From JBFWUM01 sp050247255 (GTDB lineage: Bacteria > Acidobacteriota > Vicinamibacteria > Vicinamibacterales > UBA2999): a stretch of 13,803 nt of DNA. The stretch covers positions 1 to 13,803 of the forward strand of contig JBFWUM010000074.1 in NCBI GenBank assembly GCA_050247255.1, in the 5' to 3' direction. The notes under the pieces were generated by a model. The model was given only the letters and a program-made list of their open reading frames with translations. It was not told the origin of the DNA and searched no databases. A program made the translations under genes and the position numbers. Below, piece after piece: positions 5,263-12,371 of this stretch. Positions within the stretch are counted from its first letter, which is position 1; each line of letters starts with the position of its first letter.

Positions 5263-7209
5263 ATGTCAGTGCCCCGTCGTTCCATCGTCGCCGTGTTCGC
5301 GGCCCTGGTCACGGGTCTCGTCGCGGTGCTGCTGACCTCGACCGATCCCGCGGCCCAGTCGCAAACGGCGGACTGGCTCGGGTACGCGAACGCCGGCGGG
5401 AGCCGGTACTCGCCGCTCGATCAGATCAACGCGTCGAATGTCGGCAAGCTGCAGGTGGCATGGCGGGCGTCCATGACGCCCGACGAGATGCGGCAGCGCC
5501 TCGGCTCGACGGCGCCTCCCGCGGCGATGAGCCAGAACACACCGCTCAAGGTCGGCAACCTCGTCTACATGAGCACCGGCGTCGGGGCCGTTGCGGCCGT
5601 GGATGCCGTGACGGGCCAACTCGCCTGGTTCGACCTCGTGCCGGAGTCCGTGCCGAACAATCGGCGCCGGCTGGGCAACTCGACGCGCGGGATCGCCTAC
5701 TGGAAGGGTGGTCGCGACGAGCGCATCTTCTCGATCACCGGCGACTACCTCGTGGCGCTCAACGCGAAGACGGGCGAACGCGTGCGCGGGTTCGGACAGG
5801 ACGGCGCCGTGGATCTGGTGTCCACCTACGACCGCAAGGCGGAGAGCTATTCCGGATCGATGCCGCTTGTCGTGCGCGACGTCGTCGTGCTCGGCGGTCT
5901 CGGCGGCCCGTCGGGCGATGGCTACAGCGAGAGCATGGTCGCGAAGAAGGAGGGCTGGCCCGGAGATGTGCGCGGCTACGACGCGCGAACCGGCAAGCTG
6001 CTCTGGACCTTCCACACGGTCCCGCGCAAGGGCGAGTTCGGCTACGACACGTGGCTGAACGGGTCGGCGGAATACACCGGCGATACGAACGTCTGGGCGC
6101 CGTTCACGGGCGACGACGAACTCGGATACGTGTACCTGCCGATCGGCACGCCGACCAGCGACTACTGGGGCGGCTACCGGCCCGGCAACAACCTGTTTGC
6201 GGAAAGTCTCGTCTGTCTTGACGTGCGCACCGGCAAACGCGTGTGGCACTTCCAGATGGTGCATCACGGCATCTGGGACTACGACGTGGCCACCGCGCCC
6301 GTGCTTGCGGACATCACCGTGGACGGAAAGAAGATCAAGGCCGTCGCACAGGTCACGAAGCACGGCTTCACGTTCGTGTTCGATCGCGTGACGGGGAAGC
6401 CCGTGTGGCCGATCGAGGAGCGGCCCGTGCCGAAGGGTGATACGGCCGGGGAGTGGTACGCGCCGACGCAGCCGTTCCCGACGAAGCCGCCGGCCTTCGA
6501 CCGGCAGGGTGTCACCCTCGATGACCTGATCGACTGGACGCCGGAGTTGCGGCAGGAGGCGCTCGACATCATCAACCAGTACCGCTGGGGCCCGCTGTTC
6601 ACGCCGCCGTCGATCATCGACGGCCCGGACGGCAAGAAGGGCACGATCTTCAGCCCCGGCAACGACGCCACGGCGTGGTACGCGCAGTCCTACGACCCGG
6701 AGACGGGCGTGCTGTTCGTCTCGACGGGCAACTCCGCGCAGGTGATCGAGCTCGTGCCGTCGAAGAACCCCGAGTCGAACATCCCCCTTGTCCGGAAGGA
6801 CCTGGATCATCTCTTCGGCCCGCGCGGACTCCCGAGCCCGTTCAAGCCGCCCTACGGCAAGGTCACGGCCATCGACCTGAACAAGGGCGAGGTCCTCTGG
6901 ACGTGGGTGAACGGCGACGGCCCGAGGGACCACCCGGCGATCAAGCACCTGAACCTGCCGCCGATGGGCGCGGGCGGACGCGCGGCAGGCCTCGTGACGA
7001 AGTCGCTGCTGTTCATCGGCGAAGGTCGGCAGGGCGGGAAGATGTTCCGCGCCGTGGACAAGAAGACGGGGAAGACCGTCTGGGAGACCGAACTGCCCGG
7101 GCTGACGGGCGCGGCGCCGATGACCTACATGGCCAACGGCAAGCAGTACATCGTGATGGCCATCGGCGGAAACATCCGCGCCGAGCTGATCGCCTACGCG
7201 CTGCCGTAG
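5263..7209 (+). CDS. soluble periplasmic PQQ-dependent dehydrogenase
   Basis: A 648-residue quinoprotein of the glucose/quinate/shikimate-type eight-bladed propeller family, which oxidises sugars or (poly)alcohols in the periplasm with pyrroloquinoline quinone. Residues 1-34 are a signal peptide or anchor (AVFAALVTGLVAVLL ... DPAAQSQ). The mature N-terminus DWLGYANAGGSRYSPLDQIN is the standard entry to blade one. Repeated blade motifs with Trp are seen (TGKLLWTFHT, TGKRVWHFQMVHHGIWDYD around 325-341, GEVLWTWVNGD, GKTVWETELPG), and it closes with IVMAIGGNIRAELIAYALP. His334-His335 in HHGIWDYD match the conserved cofactor-site region of membrane glucose dehydrogenase. There is no membrane-helix bundle, no CxxCH heme motif and no vicinal Cys pair, so electrons must pass to a separate acceptor. 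The substrate cannot be told from sequence. It is divergent from recA and convergent with the thiolase. Confidence 0.92.
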   Translation: MSVPRRSIVAVFAALVTGLVAVLLTSTDPAAQSQTADWLGYANAGGSRYSPLDQINASNVGKLQVAWRASMTPDEMRQRLGSTAPPAAMSQNTPLKVGNLVYMSTGVGAVAAVDAVTGQLAWFDLVPESVPNNRRRLGNSTRGIAYWKGGRDERIFSITGDYLVALNAKTGERVRGFGQDGAVDLVSTYDRKAESYSGSMPLVVRDVVVLGGLGGPSGDGYSESMVAKKEGWPGDVRGYDARTGKLLWTFHTVPRKGEFGYDTWLNGSAEYTGDTNVWAPFTGDDELGYVYLPIGTPTSDYWGGYRPGNNLFAESLVCLDVRTGKRVWHFQMVHHGIWDYDVATAPVLADITVDGKKIKAVAQVTKHGFTFVFDRVTGKPVWPIEERPVPKGDTAGEWYAPTQPFPTKPPAFDRQGVTLDDLIDWTPELRQEALDIINQYRWGPLFTPPSIIDGPDGKKGTIFSPGNDATAWYAQSYDPETGVLFVSTGNSAQVIELVPSKNPESNIPLVRKDLDHLFGPRGLPSPFKPPYGKVTAIDLNKGEVLWTWVNGDGPRDHPAIKHLNLPPMGAGGRAAGLVTKSLLFIGEGRQGGKMFRAVDKKTGKTVWETELPGLTGAAPMTYMANGKQYIVMAIGGNIRAELIAYALP

Positions 7210-7213
7210 CACG

Positions 7214-7239
7214 GGCGCCCGGCCCGCGGGTCGGGCGCC
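7214..7239. terminator. GC-rich hairpin shared by dehydrogenase and thiolase
   Basis: GGCGCCCG (7214-7221) pairs with CGGGCGCC (7232-7239). The inner bases GCCC/GGGT extend the stem to about 11 bp with a G-U pair. It begins five bases after the dehydrogenase stop and lies 20 bases from the thiolase stop, so it can act on both convergent transcripts. No T-run follows on either strand. Confidence 0.6.
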
Positions 7240-7259
7240 ACGGTGACCTGGCCGGTCCG

Positions 7260-8441
7260 TTAGAGGCGCTCGACGGCCAGCGCCACGCCGTTGCCGCCGC
7301 CGAGGCACAGTGTGGCGATGCCGCGCTTCAGGTTTCGGGCCTTGAGCGCGTAGAGCAGTGTCGTCAGCACGCGCGACCCGCTCGAGCCGATCGCGTGGCC
7401 GAGGGCGACGGCGCCGCCGTTGACGTTCACGCGCGCGGCATCGATGCCGAGCTCGCGGATGACGGCCACCGCCTGCACGGCGAACGCCTCGTTGATCTCG
7501 AACAGGTCCACGTCCGCCAGGTTCCAGCCCGCCTTCGCCGCGACGCGGCGGACGGCTTCGACCGGCGTCATCAGCACGTACTTCGGGGCCAGGCCGCTCG
7601 TGGCCTGCGCGACGATGCGCGCGAGCGGCGCCACGCCGTCGCGGGTCGCGCGGGCTTCGGACATCACGACCAGCGCCGACGCGCCGTCGTTGACCGGCGG
7701 AGCGTTGCCCGCGGTCACCGTGCCGTCGGCGACGAACGCCGGACGCAGGGCGGCGAGGCCCGCGGGCGTCGTGCCGGCGCGGATCGACTCGTCGCGATCG
7801 ATCACCACGTCGTCGCCCTTCTTCTGCGGAATGCGGATGGGGAAGAGCTCGTCGGCGAAGCGCCCGGCCGCCGTGGCGTCCGCGGCCTTCCGGTGACTCT
7901 CCGCGGCAAACGCGTCCTGATCGCTCCGCCCGACGTGAAACTCGGCCGCGACCACTTCGCCGGCGTGGCCCATGTGCTTCTGTTCGAAGCTGCACCAGAG
8001 ACCGTCGTTGATCATCGAGTCGATCACCTGACCGTTGCCCATGCGCAGGCCCTCGCGGGCGCGGTCGAGCAGATAGGGGCAGTTGCTCATCGACTCCATG
8101 CCGCCGGCTACCGCCACCTCGATGTCGCCCGTGGCGATGCCCTGCGCGGCCAGCATGACGGCCTTGAGACCGGAGCCGCAGACCTTGTTGATGGTCAGGG
8201 CGCCGACCGATTCGGAGAGTCCGCCGCGGAGCGCCGCCTGGCGCGCCGGCGCCTGGCCCAGGCCGGCCGACACGACGTTGCCCAGAATGCATTCCTCCAC
8301 GGACGCCGGGTCGACCCCCGCGCGCCGGACGGCCTCCCGCACCGCAATCGCGCCCAACTCGGTCGCGCTGAAGGACTTGAGCCCACCGAGAAACTTCCCG
8401 GTCGGTGTGCGGACGGCGGACACGATGACGGCGCTTTGCAT
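7260..8441 (-). CDS. acetyl-CoA C-acetyltransferase (thiolase II)
   Basis: A 393-residue thiolase catalysing reversible condensation of two acetyl-CoA to acetoacetyl-CoA in the cytosol, used in polyhydroxybutyrate, ketone-body or fatty-acid degradation routes. All catalytic elements are present at the usual positions: Cys88 in NKVCGSG (acyl-enzyme), His349 in GGAVALGHAIGSSGSR, and Cys379 in ATLCLGGGNG. The N-terminus VIVSAVRTPTGKFLGGL and the length are typical of the biosynthetic homotetrameric class (PhaA/AtoB-like). No reductase or synthase gene is adjacent, so the pathway is open. The start has no good Shine-Dalgarno but has TACAAT six bases upstream, which suggests a leaderless transcript. 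The DUF721 gene ends 55 bp upstream on the same strand. Confidence 0.95.
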   Translation of the reverse strand: MQSAVIVSAVRTPTGKFLGGLKSFSATELGAIAVREAVRRAGVDPASVEECILGNVVSAGLGQAPARQAALRGGLSESVGALTINKVCGSGLKAVMLAAQGIATGDIEVAVAGGMESMSNCPYLLDRAREGLRMGNGQVIDSMINDGLWCSFEQKHMGHAGEVVAAEFHVGRSDQDAFAAESHRKAADATAAGRFADELFPIRIPQKKGDDVVIDRDESIRAGTTPAGLAALRPAFVADGTVTAGNAPPVNDGASALVVMSEARATRDGVAPLARIVAQATSGLAPKYVLMTPVEAVRRVAAKAGWNLADVDLFEINEAFAVQAVAVIRELGIDAARVNVNGGAVALGHAIGSSGSRVLTTLLYALKARNLKRGIATLCLGGGNGVALAVERL

Positions 8442-8447
8442 GACTCG

Positions 8448-8453
8448 ATTGTA
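8448..8453 (-). promoter_or_regulatory. -10 element of a probably leaderless thiolase transcript
   Basis: TACAAT (five of six consensus bases) stands six bases before the thiolase ATG, which would put the transcription start on or next to the A of the start codon. No -35 hexamer is recognisable at 16-18 bases upstream (CGCCCC there). Confidence 0.45.
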
Positions 8454-8496
8454 TCGACGGGAGCGCTACCGGGGCGGACGGGATGCGCTGACGGGC

Positions 8497-8775
8497 TCAG
8501 CGGACGACGACGTCAAAGCCGGCGACGACGCCATCTCCGAGCAACCGCGCCATGCGGTCCCGGATGGTGGCCGTCGCCTTTTCGATTTCCCGCTGCCAGG
8601 CGGCGCTCTCCGTGGTCACCCGCAGCACGCGGCCGTGCAGCGAGACGGTGGTGACGCGGGCGAGCGCGGGCCCCACGACGTAACGCCAGACGAACTCCAC
8701 CTTCTCGGGTGTCAGCGGCGCCTGGCGCAGCACGAACTCGACGGAGGCGGGCACGAGGCTGGAGACGGGAATCAT
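8497..8775 (-). CDS. DUF721 / DciA-like protein
   Basis: A 92-residue protein with the DUF721 fold of DciA: a helix, then FVWRYVVGPALARVTTVSLH, then RVLRVTTESAAWQREIE, and a C-terminal helix ending in a VVAGFDVVVR strand. The 'W..vVG..la....p' and 'L.v...s.aW..el' motifs are the family signature. DciA proteins load or aid the replicative helicase DnaB in bacteria lacking DnaC; the short single-domain form here may do the same, though this is inferred. It diverges from maf with 23 bp between start codons and lies upstream of the thiolase gene. No clear Shine-Dalgarno is seen; its leader would be very short. Confidence 0.8.
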   Translation of the reverse strand: MIPVSSLVPASVEFVLRQAPLTPEKVEFVWRYVVGPALARVTTVSLHGRVLRVTTESAAWQREIEKATATIRDRMARLLGDGVVAGFDVVVR

Positions 8776-8786
8776 CGTTCCGGGCG

Positions 8787-8795
8787 GTAGTCTAC
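8787..8795. promoter_or_regulatory. near-palindromic bidirectional -10 element
   Basis: GTAGTCTAC reads as TAGTCT on the plus strand (8788-8793, five bases before the maf ATG) and TAGACT on the minus strand (8794-8789, 13 bases before the DUF721 ATG). Both are plausible -10 hexamers, so one nine-base element could fire in both directions and give a leaderless maf mRNA and a leader of about seven bases for DUF721. No -35 is obvious on either side. Confidence 0.4.
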
Positions 8796-8798
8796 GGT

Positions 8799-9419
8799 AT
8801 GCACATCCCGAGGGTGCTCCTCGCGTCGGCCTCGCCGCGTCGCGCGGAACTGCTCGCCGCGGCGGGGATTCCGTTCGACGTCGCGCCGGCGGACGTGGAC
8901 GAGACCCGGCGGCCCGGCGAAGCCCCGGTGGCGTACTGCGAGCGGCTGGCCCGGACCAAGGCGCTGGCGGCGGCCGAGCGCGCGCCGGACCGGGTGGTCG
9001 TCGCGGCGGACACGATCGTCGTGGCGGGGGCCGACGTGTTCGGGAAGCCGGAGGACGCCGCGGACGCGCGCCGGATGCTCCAGGCGCTCTCCGGGCGCGC
9101 GCACGACGTGCTGACGGCCGTGGCTATCGCGGCCGGCGGGGAGGTCAGGACCGCCGTGGAGCGGACGGCGGTGGAGTTCGTCCCGTTGTCCGAGGACGAA
9201 ATCGCCTGGTATGTGGAGTCCGGCGAGCCGATGGACAAGGCCGGGGCCTACGCCATTCAGGGCCTGGCGTCGCGGTTTGTCGCGCGGATTTCCGGGTCGT
9301 ATTCGAACGTCGTCGGCCTGCCGGTTGCCACGGTCTATCGCCTGCTGGGCGACATTGACCCTCGCTACTCTGCGGGCTATCCTGAGGCAGCGGTTCCACG
9401 CGGAAAGCCACAGTCATGA
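8799..9419 (+). CDS. maf: Maf-family nucleotide pyrophosphatase (dTTP/UTP type)
   Basis: A 206-residue Maf protein, which hydrolyses non-canonical or excess nucleoside triphosphates to the monophosphate in the cytosol. The N-terminal signature LLASASPRRAELLAAAGI is intact, as are the VAADTIVVAGADVFGKP segment with its conserved Asp and the C-terminal ESGEPMDKAGAYAIQG followed by VVGLPVATVYRLL. The KAGAYAIQG form fits the YhdE (dTTPase/UTPase) branch better than the YceF (m7GTP) branch; subfamily is by motif only. The start at 8799 was chosen because the conserved VLLASASPRR begins six residues later; upstream in-frame codons are not conserved and overlap the DUF721 gene. It overlaps ccmE by four bases (ATGA), and a ccmE promoter sits inside its last codons. 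Confidence 0.95.
   Translation: MHIPRVLLASASPRRAELLAAAGIPFDVAPADVDETRRPGEAPVAYCERLARTKALAAAERAPDRVVVAADTIVVAGADVFGKPEDAADARRMLQALSGRAHDVLTAVAIAAGGEVRTAVERTAVEFVPLSEDEIAWYVESGEPMDKAGAYAIQGLASRFVARISGSYSNVVGLPVATVYRLLGDIDPRYSAGYPEAAVPRGKPQS
9355..9383 (+). promoter_or_regulatory. sigma-70 promoter for the ccm genes inside maf
   Basis: TTGACC (9355-9360), an exact 17-base spacer, and TATCCT (9378-9383) lie within the 3' end of maf. The predicted start near 9390 gives a leader of about 26 bases before ccmE, so the ccm genes could be expressed apart from maf. Confidence 0.55.
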
Positions 9420-9829
9420 GCCAAAAGAGTGTTCGTCTCGGGATCACCGGTCTGGTGCTGGCGCTCGCCTTCGGGGGATTGCTCTATTCCACCCTCAGCG
9501 AAGGCACGGAGTACTACAAGCACGTCGATGAGGTGATGGCGAACCCGGAGGCATGGCGCGGCAAGCCGCTGCAGCTCCACGGGTTTGCGCAGGAGATCGG
9601 CCGGAAGGCCGATTCGCTCGAGTACCGCTTCGACGTCGAAAGCAACGGCAGCACCGTGAAGGCGTATTACACGGGCGTGGTGCCGGACACGTTCAAGAAC
9701 GGCTCGGAGGTCGTGCTGAAGGGCACGCTCGGGCCCGACGGCTTCCATGTGAAGCCGGACGGCGTGATGGCCAAGTGCCCGTCGAAGTACGACGCCGCGC
9801 CGGTCGCGGGCTCGAAGCCCACGGTCTAA
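9416..9829 (+). CDS. ccmE: CcmE heme chaperone, CxxxY variant
   Basis: A 137-residue CcmE. It is the periplasmic, membrane-anchored chaperone that binds heme covalently and passes it to the CcmF/CcmH ligation complex. One N-terminal membrane helix (8-25, ITGLVLALAFGGLLYSTL) is followed by the OB-fold beta-barrel with typical YYKHVDEVMANPEAWRGK, LQLHGFAQEIG, YTGVVPDTFKNGSEVVLKG and GFHVKPDGVMAK. In the classical protein the next residue is the heme-binding His of HxxxY; here the motif is Cys121-Pro-Ser-Lys-Tyr125 (CxxxY), the form known from archaeal and Desulfovibrio-type systems, where Cys binds heme. The C-terminal tail is short. The start overlaps the maf stop; GGAAAG at 9402-9407 is a fair ribosome site. 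The fusion gene ccmF-ccmH follows after 46 bp. Confidence 0.93.
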   Translation: MSQKSVRLGITGLVLALAFGGLLYSTLSEGTEYYKHVDEVMANPEAWRGKPLQLHGFAQEIGRKADSLEYRFDVESNGSTVKAYYTGVVPDTFKNGSEVVLKGTLGPDGFHVKPDGVMAKCPSKYDAAPVAGSKPTV

Positions 9830-9875
9830 CCAAGCCGGTTCGCCGCTCCCGGCGTCCCGCGAAGAGGTCCCTGCG

Positions 9876-12371
9876 ATGCCATCCCTTGGCTCATTCCTGC
9901 TGCTCTTCGCGTTCGTGATCTGTGCGTACGCCATCGCCGCCTCCGTCGCCGGCGCGCGGCGGCGGTCCAACCGGCTGATCGAGTCGGGCATCGGCGCGTT
10001 CTACCTGATGACGGCCGTCATGACGGTCGCCTCGGTGGTCATCATCCACGCGTTCGTCACCGGCGATTACTCCATCAAGTACGTCCAGCACTACTCGGAC
10101 TCGGTCCAGCCGCTCTTCTACAAGATCACGTCCTACTGGGGCGGCCTGGACGGGTCGATCATGTTCTGGGTGTTCATGCTGTCGATCTTCGGCAGCGTGG
10201 CGATCTACCGGAACCGGCAGCGGCATCGCGAGCTGATCCCGTACGTCGTGGCGATCATCGCCGGCGTCGAGATGTTCTTCCTGTTCCTGACCATCATCCA
10301 CAACAACCCGTTCTCGACCTACATCACCGAAACGCCGACGGACGGCGCGGGGCTCAACCCGCTGCTGCAGAACTTCTACATGGCGATCCACCCGCCGACG
10401 ATGTACCTGGGCTTCGTCGGCCTGACGATCCCCTACGCGTTCGGCATGGCCGCCACGATCACCGGCTATCTCGACGACTCGTGGCTCCGCGCCGTGCGGC
10501 GCTGGACGATGGTGAGCTGGTTCTGCCTGTCGTTCGGCCTGACGCTCGGCATGATCTGGGCCTACGAGGAACTGGGCTGGGGCGGCTTCTGGGGCTGGGA
10601 CCCGGTAGAGAACGCCGGGTCGCTGCCGTGGTTCACGGCCACGGCCTTCCTGCACTCGGTGATGGTGCAGGAGCGCCGCGGCATGCTGCGTGTCTGGAAC
10701 GTGTCGCTCGTGACGCTGACGTTCTTCCTGACCATCTTCGGGACGTTCATGACGCGGACGGGCGTCGTCCAGTCCGTGCACGCATTCGGTGAGAGCGACG
10801 AGCTGATGCGGCTCTTCACCATCTTCATGGTGACGATCCTGGTCTTCAGCTTCTCGTGGATCGTCTACCGGCTGCCGCTGCTCAAGGCGCGCAACGACCT
10901 CGAGTCGTGGATGTCGCGCGAGGCGGCCTTCCTCGCGAACAACTGGATTCTCGTCTTCGCGGCGTTCTTCATCCTGTTCGCGACGATGTTCCCGACGATC
11001 GCGGAAGCCGTGAACGGCGAGCGGCTGACGGTCGGCCCGCCGTTCTTCAACAAGTGGCTGGTGCCGCTCGGCCTCATGCTGCTGTTCCTGACGGGCTACG
11101 GCCCGCTGCTGGCCTGGCGGAAGACGACGGCGCCCAGCCTGCGCACGCAGTTCCTCGTGCCGACGATCAGCGGGCTCGTCGTCGGCGCCATCGTGGTCGC
11201 GATGGGCGTGCGGCTCTGGAGCTCGGGCCTGTGCTTCGCGCTGTCGGGCTTCGTGGTCGGCACGATCGGCCAGGAGTTCTGGCGCGGCGCCCGCGTGCGG
11301 CAGGGCAACACCGGCACGGACGTCTTCACGGCACTCATCGGGCTGGTGTCGCGCAACAAGCGCCGCTACGGCGGCTACATCGTCCACGTCGGCATCGTGC
11401 TGATGTTCCTCGGCTTCGCCGGCGCGGGCTTCCAGCAGGAGCAGACGGTGCTGCTGAAGCCGGGGCAGTCGGCCTCGCTCGGCGCCTACACGGTCACGAT
11501 GGACAAGCTGTCCGTGACCGACGACGGTCAGAAGCAGATGACGACGTCCCACGTGACGGTCACGAAGGACGGCCGGCCGTTCGCGAAGATGTATCCCGCG
11601 CGGTGGGCGTTCCGGAAGCACGAGAACGAGCCGACGACGGAGGTCGCGATCCAGCGTGGCTTCGCCGAGGACTTCTATCTGGTGCAGGCCGGGGCGGACG
11701 TCGGCTCGCAGACGGCCAGCATCAAGATCGTCATCAACCCGCTCGTGAACTGGATCTGGTTCGGCTTCGGCGTGCTCGCGATCGGCACGGGCATCGCGTT
11801 GCTGCCGGAGACGGTGTTCGTGCTGGCCGGGGCGAAGGTGCCCGAGGGCGCCGCAACCACCGGCGCGGTGCTGCTGGCACTGATGCTGGGCGGCCAGGCG
11901 CTGTCGGCCCAGGCGCCCCCCGCGGAGCCCACCGGCGCGGGCGACCACGTCTCGGTGCCCGGTGCGTTCGTGCCGTCGAAGAACGCGTTGGAGGAGGAGT
12001 TGCGCCGTGAGATGGCCTGCGTCTGCGGTGCGTGCGGCCACGAGCCGCTGACCAAGTGCACGTGCGGCACCGCCGACCAGATGCGGGCGGAGCTGCGCGG
12101 CGAGATCGACGCCGGCAAGTCGAAGCAGCAGATCATCGATCACTTCACGGAGATCTACGGCGGCACCCACTTTCTCGGTGCGCCGGTGGACAAGGGGTTC
12201 AATCGGCTCGCGTGGCTGCTGCCGTACATGGTGGGTGGGATCGGCCTCGTCACCGTCACCGCTGTGGCGCGGAAGTGGACGCGCCCGGCCGCCGAGCCGG
12301 CCGGCACCAACGCCGCCGTCGACCCTACCCTGAACGACCGCCTGGACGATGAGCTCCGAGACCTCGACTAA
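9876..12371 (+). CDS. ccmF: CcmF-CcmH fusion, cytochrome c heme lyase
   Basis: An 831-residue inner-membrane protein. Residues 1-650 are CcmF, the heme lyase core: many membrane helices, His172 in HPPTMYLG, the WWD heme-handling domain (235-250, WGGFWGWDPVENAGSLPW), His302 in VHAFGES, a large periplasmic domain around 530-620, and a last helix NWIWFGFGVLAIGTGIALLP. A second hydrophobic stretch resembling a signal peptide (662-681, ending GGQALSAQA) leads to a periplasmic CcmH domain (705-780) with C715-V-C717-GA-C720 and C728-T-C730, MRAELRGEIDAGKSKQQI and IYGGTHFLGAP. A final helix follows (778-800, LAWLLPYMVGGIGLVTV). CcmH reduces apocytochrome cysteines for ligation. The two proteins are usually separate; the internal signal-like segment marks the joint. 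AAGAGG at 9862-9867 supports the start. The last 23 bases overlap the next gene. Confidence 0.93.
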   Translation: MPSLGSFLLLFAFVICAYAIAASVAGARRRSNRLIESGIGAFYLMTAVMTVASVVIIHAFVTGDYSIKYVQHYSDSVQPLFYKITSYWGGLDGSIMFWVFMLSIFGSVAIYRNRQRHRELIPYVVAIIAGVEMFFLFLTIIHNNPFSTYITETPTDGAGLNPLLQNFYMAIHPPTMYLGFVGLTIPYAFGMAATITGYLDDSWLRAVRRWTMVSWFCLSFGLTLGMIWAYEELGWGGFWGWDPVENAGSLPWFTATAFLHSVMVQERRGMLRVWNVSLVTLTFFLTIFGTFMTRTGVVQSVHAFGESDELMRLFTIFMVTILVFSFSWIVYRLPLLKARNDLESWMSREAAFLANNWILVFAAFFILFATMFPTIAEAVNGERLTVGPPFFNKWLVPLGLMLLFLTGYGPLLAWRKTTAPSLRTQFLVPTISGLVVGAIVVAMGVRLWSSGLCFALSGFVVGTIGQEFWRGARVRQGNTGTDVFTALIGLVSRNKRRYGGYIVHVGIVLMFLGFAGAGFQQEQTVLLKPGQSASLGAYTVTMDKLSVTDDGQKQMTTSHVTVTKDGRPFAKMYPARWAFRKHENEPTTEVAIQRGFAEDFYLVQAGADVGSQTASIKIVINPLVNWIWFGFGVLAIGTGIALLPETVFVLAGAKVPEGAATTGAVLLALMLGGQALSAQAPPAEPTGAGDHVSVPGAFVPSKNALEEELRREMACVCGACGHEPLTKCTCGTADQMRAELRGEIDAGKSKQQIIDHFTEIYGGTHFLGAPVDKGFNRLAWLLPYMVGGIGLVTVTAVARKWTRPAAEPAGTNAAVDPTLNDRLDDELRDLD

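Noticed and set aside
5266..8292. A 1008-codon minus-strand frame through the dehydrogenase and thiolase genes
   Set aside because: The product is Arg/Gly/His-rich low-complexity sequence and lies against the clearly coding PQQ dehydrogenase and in another frame of the thiolase.
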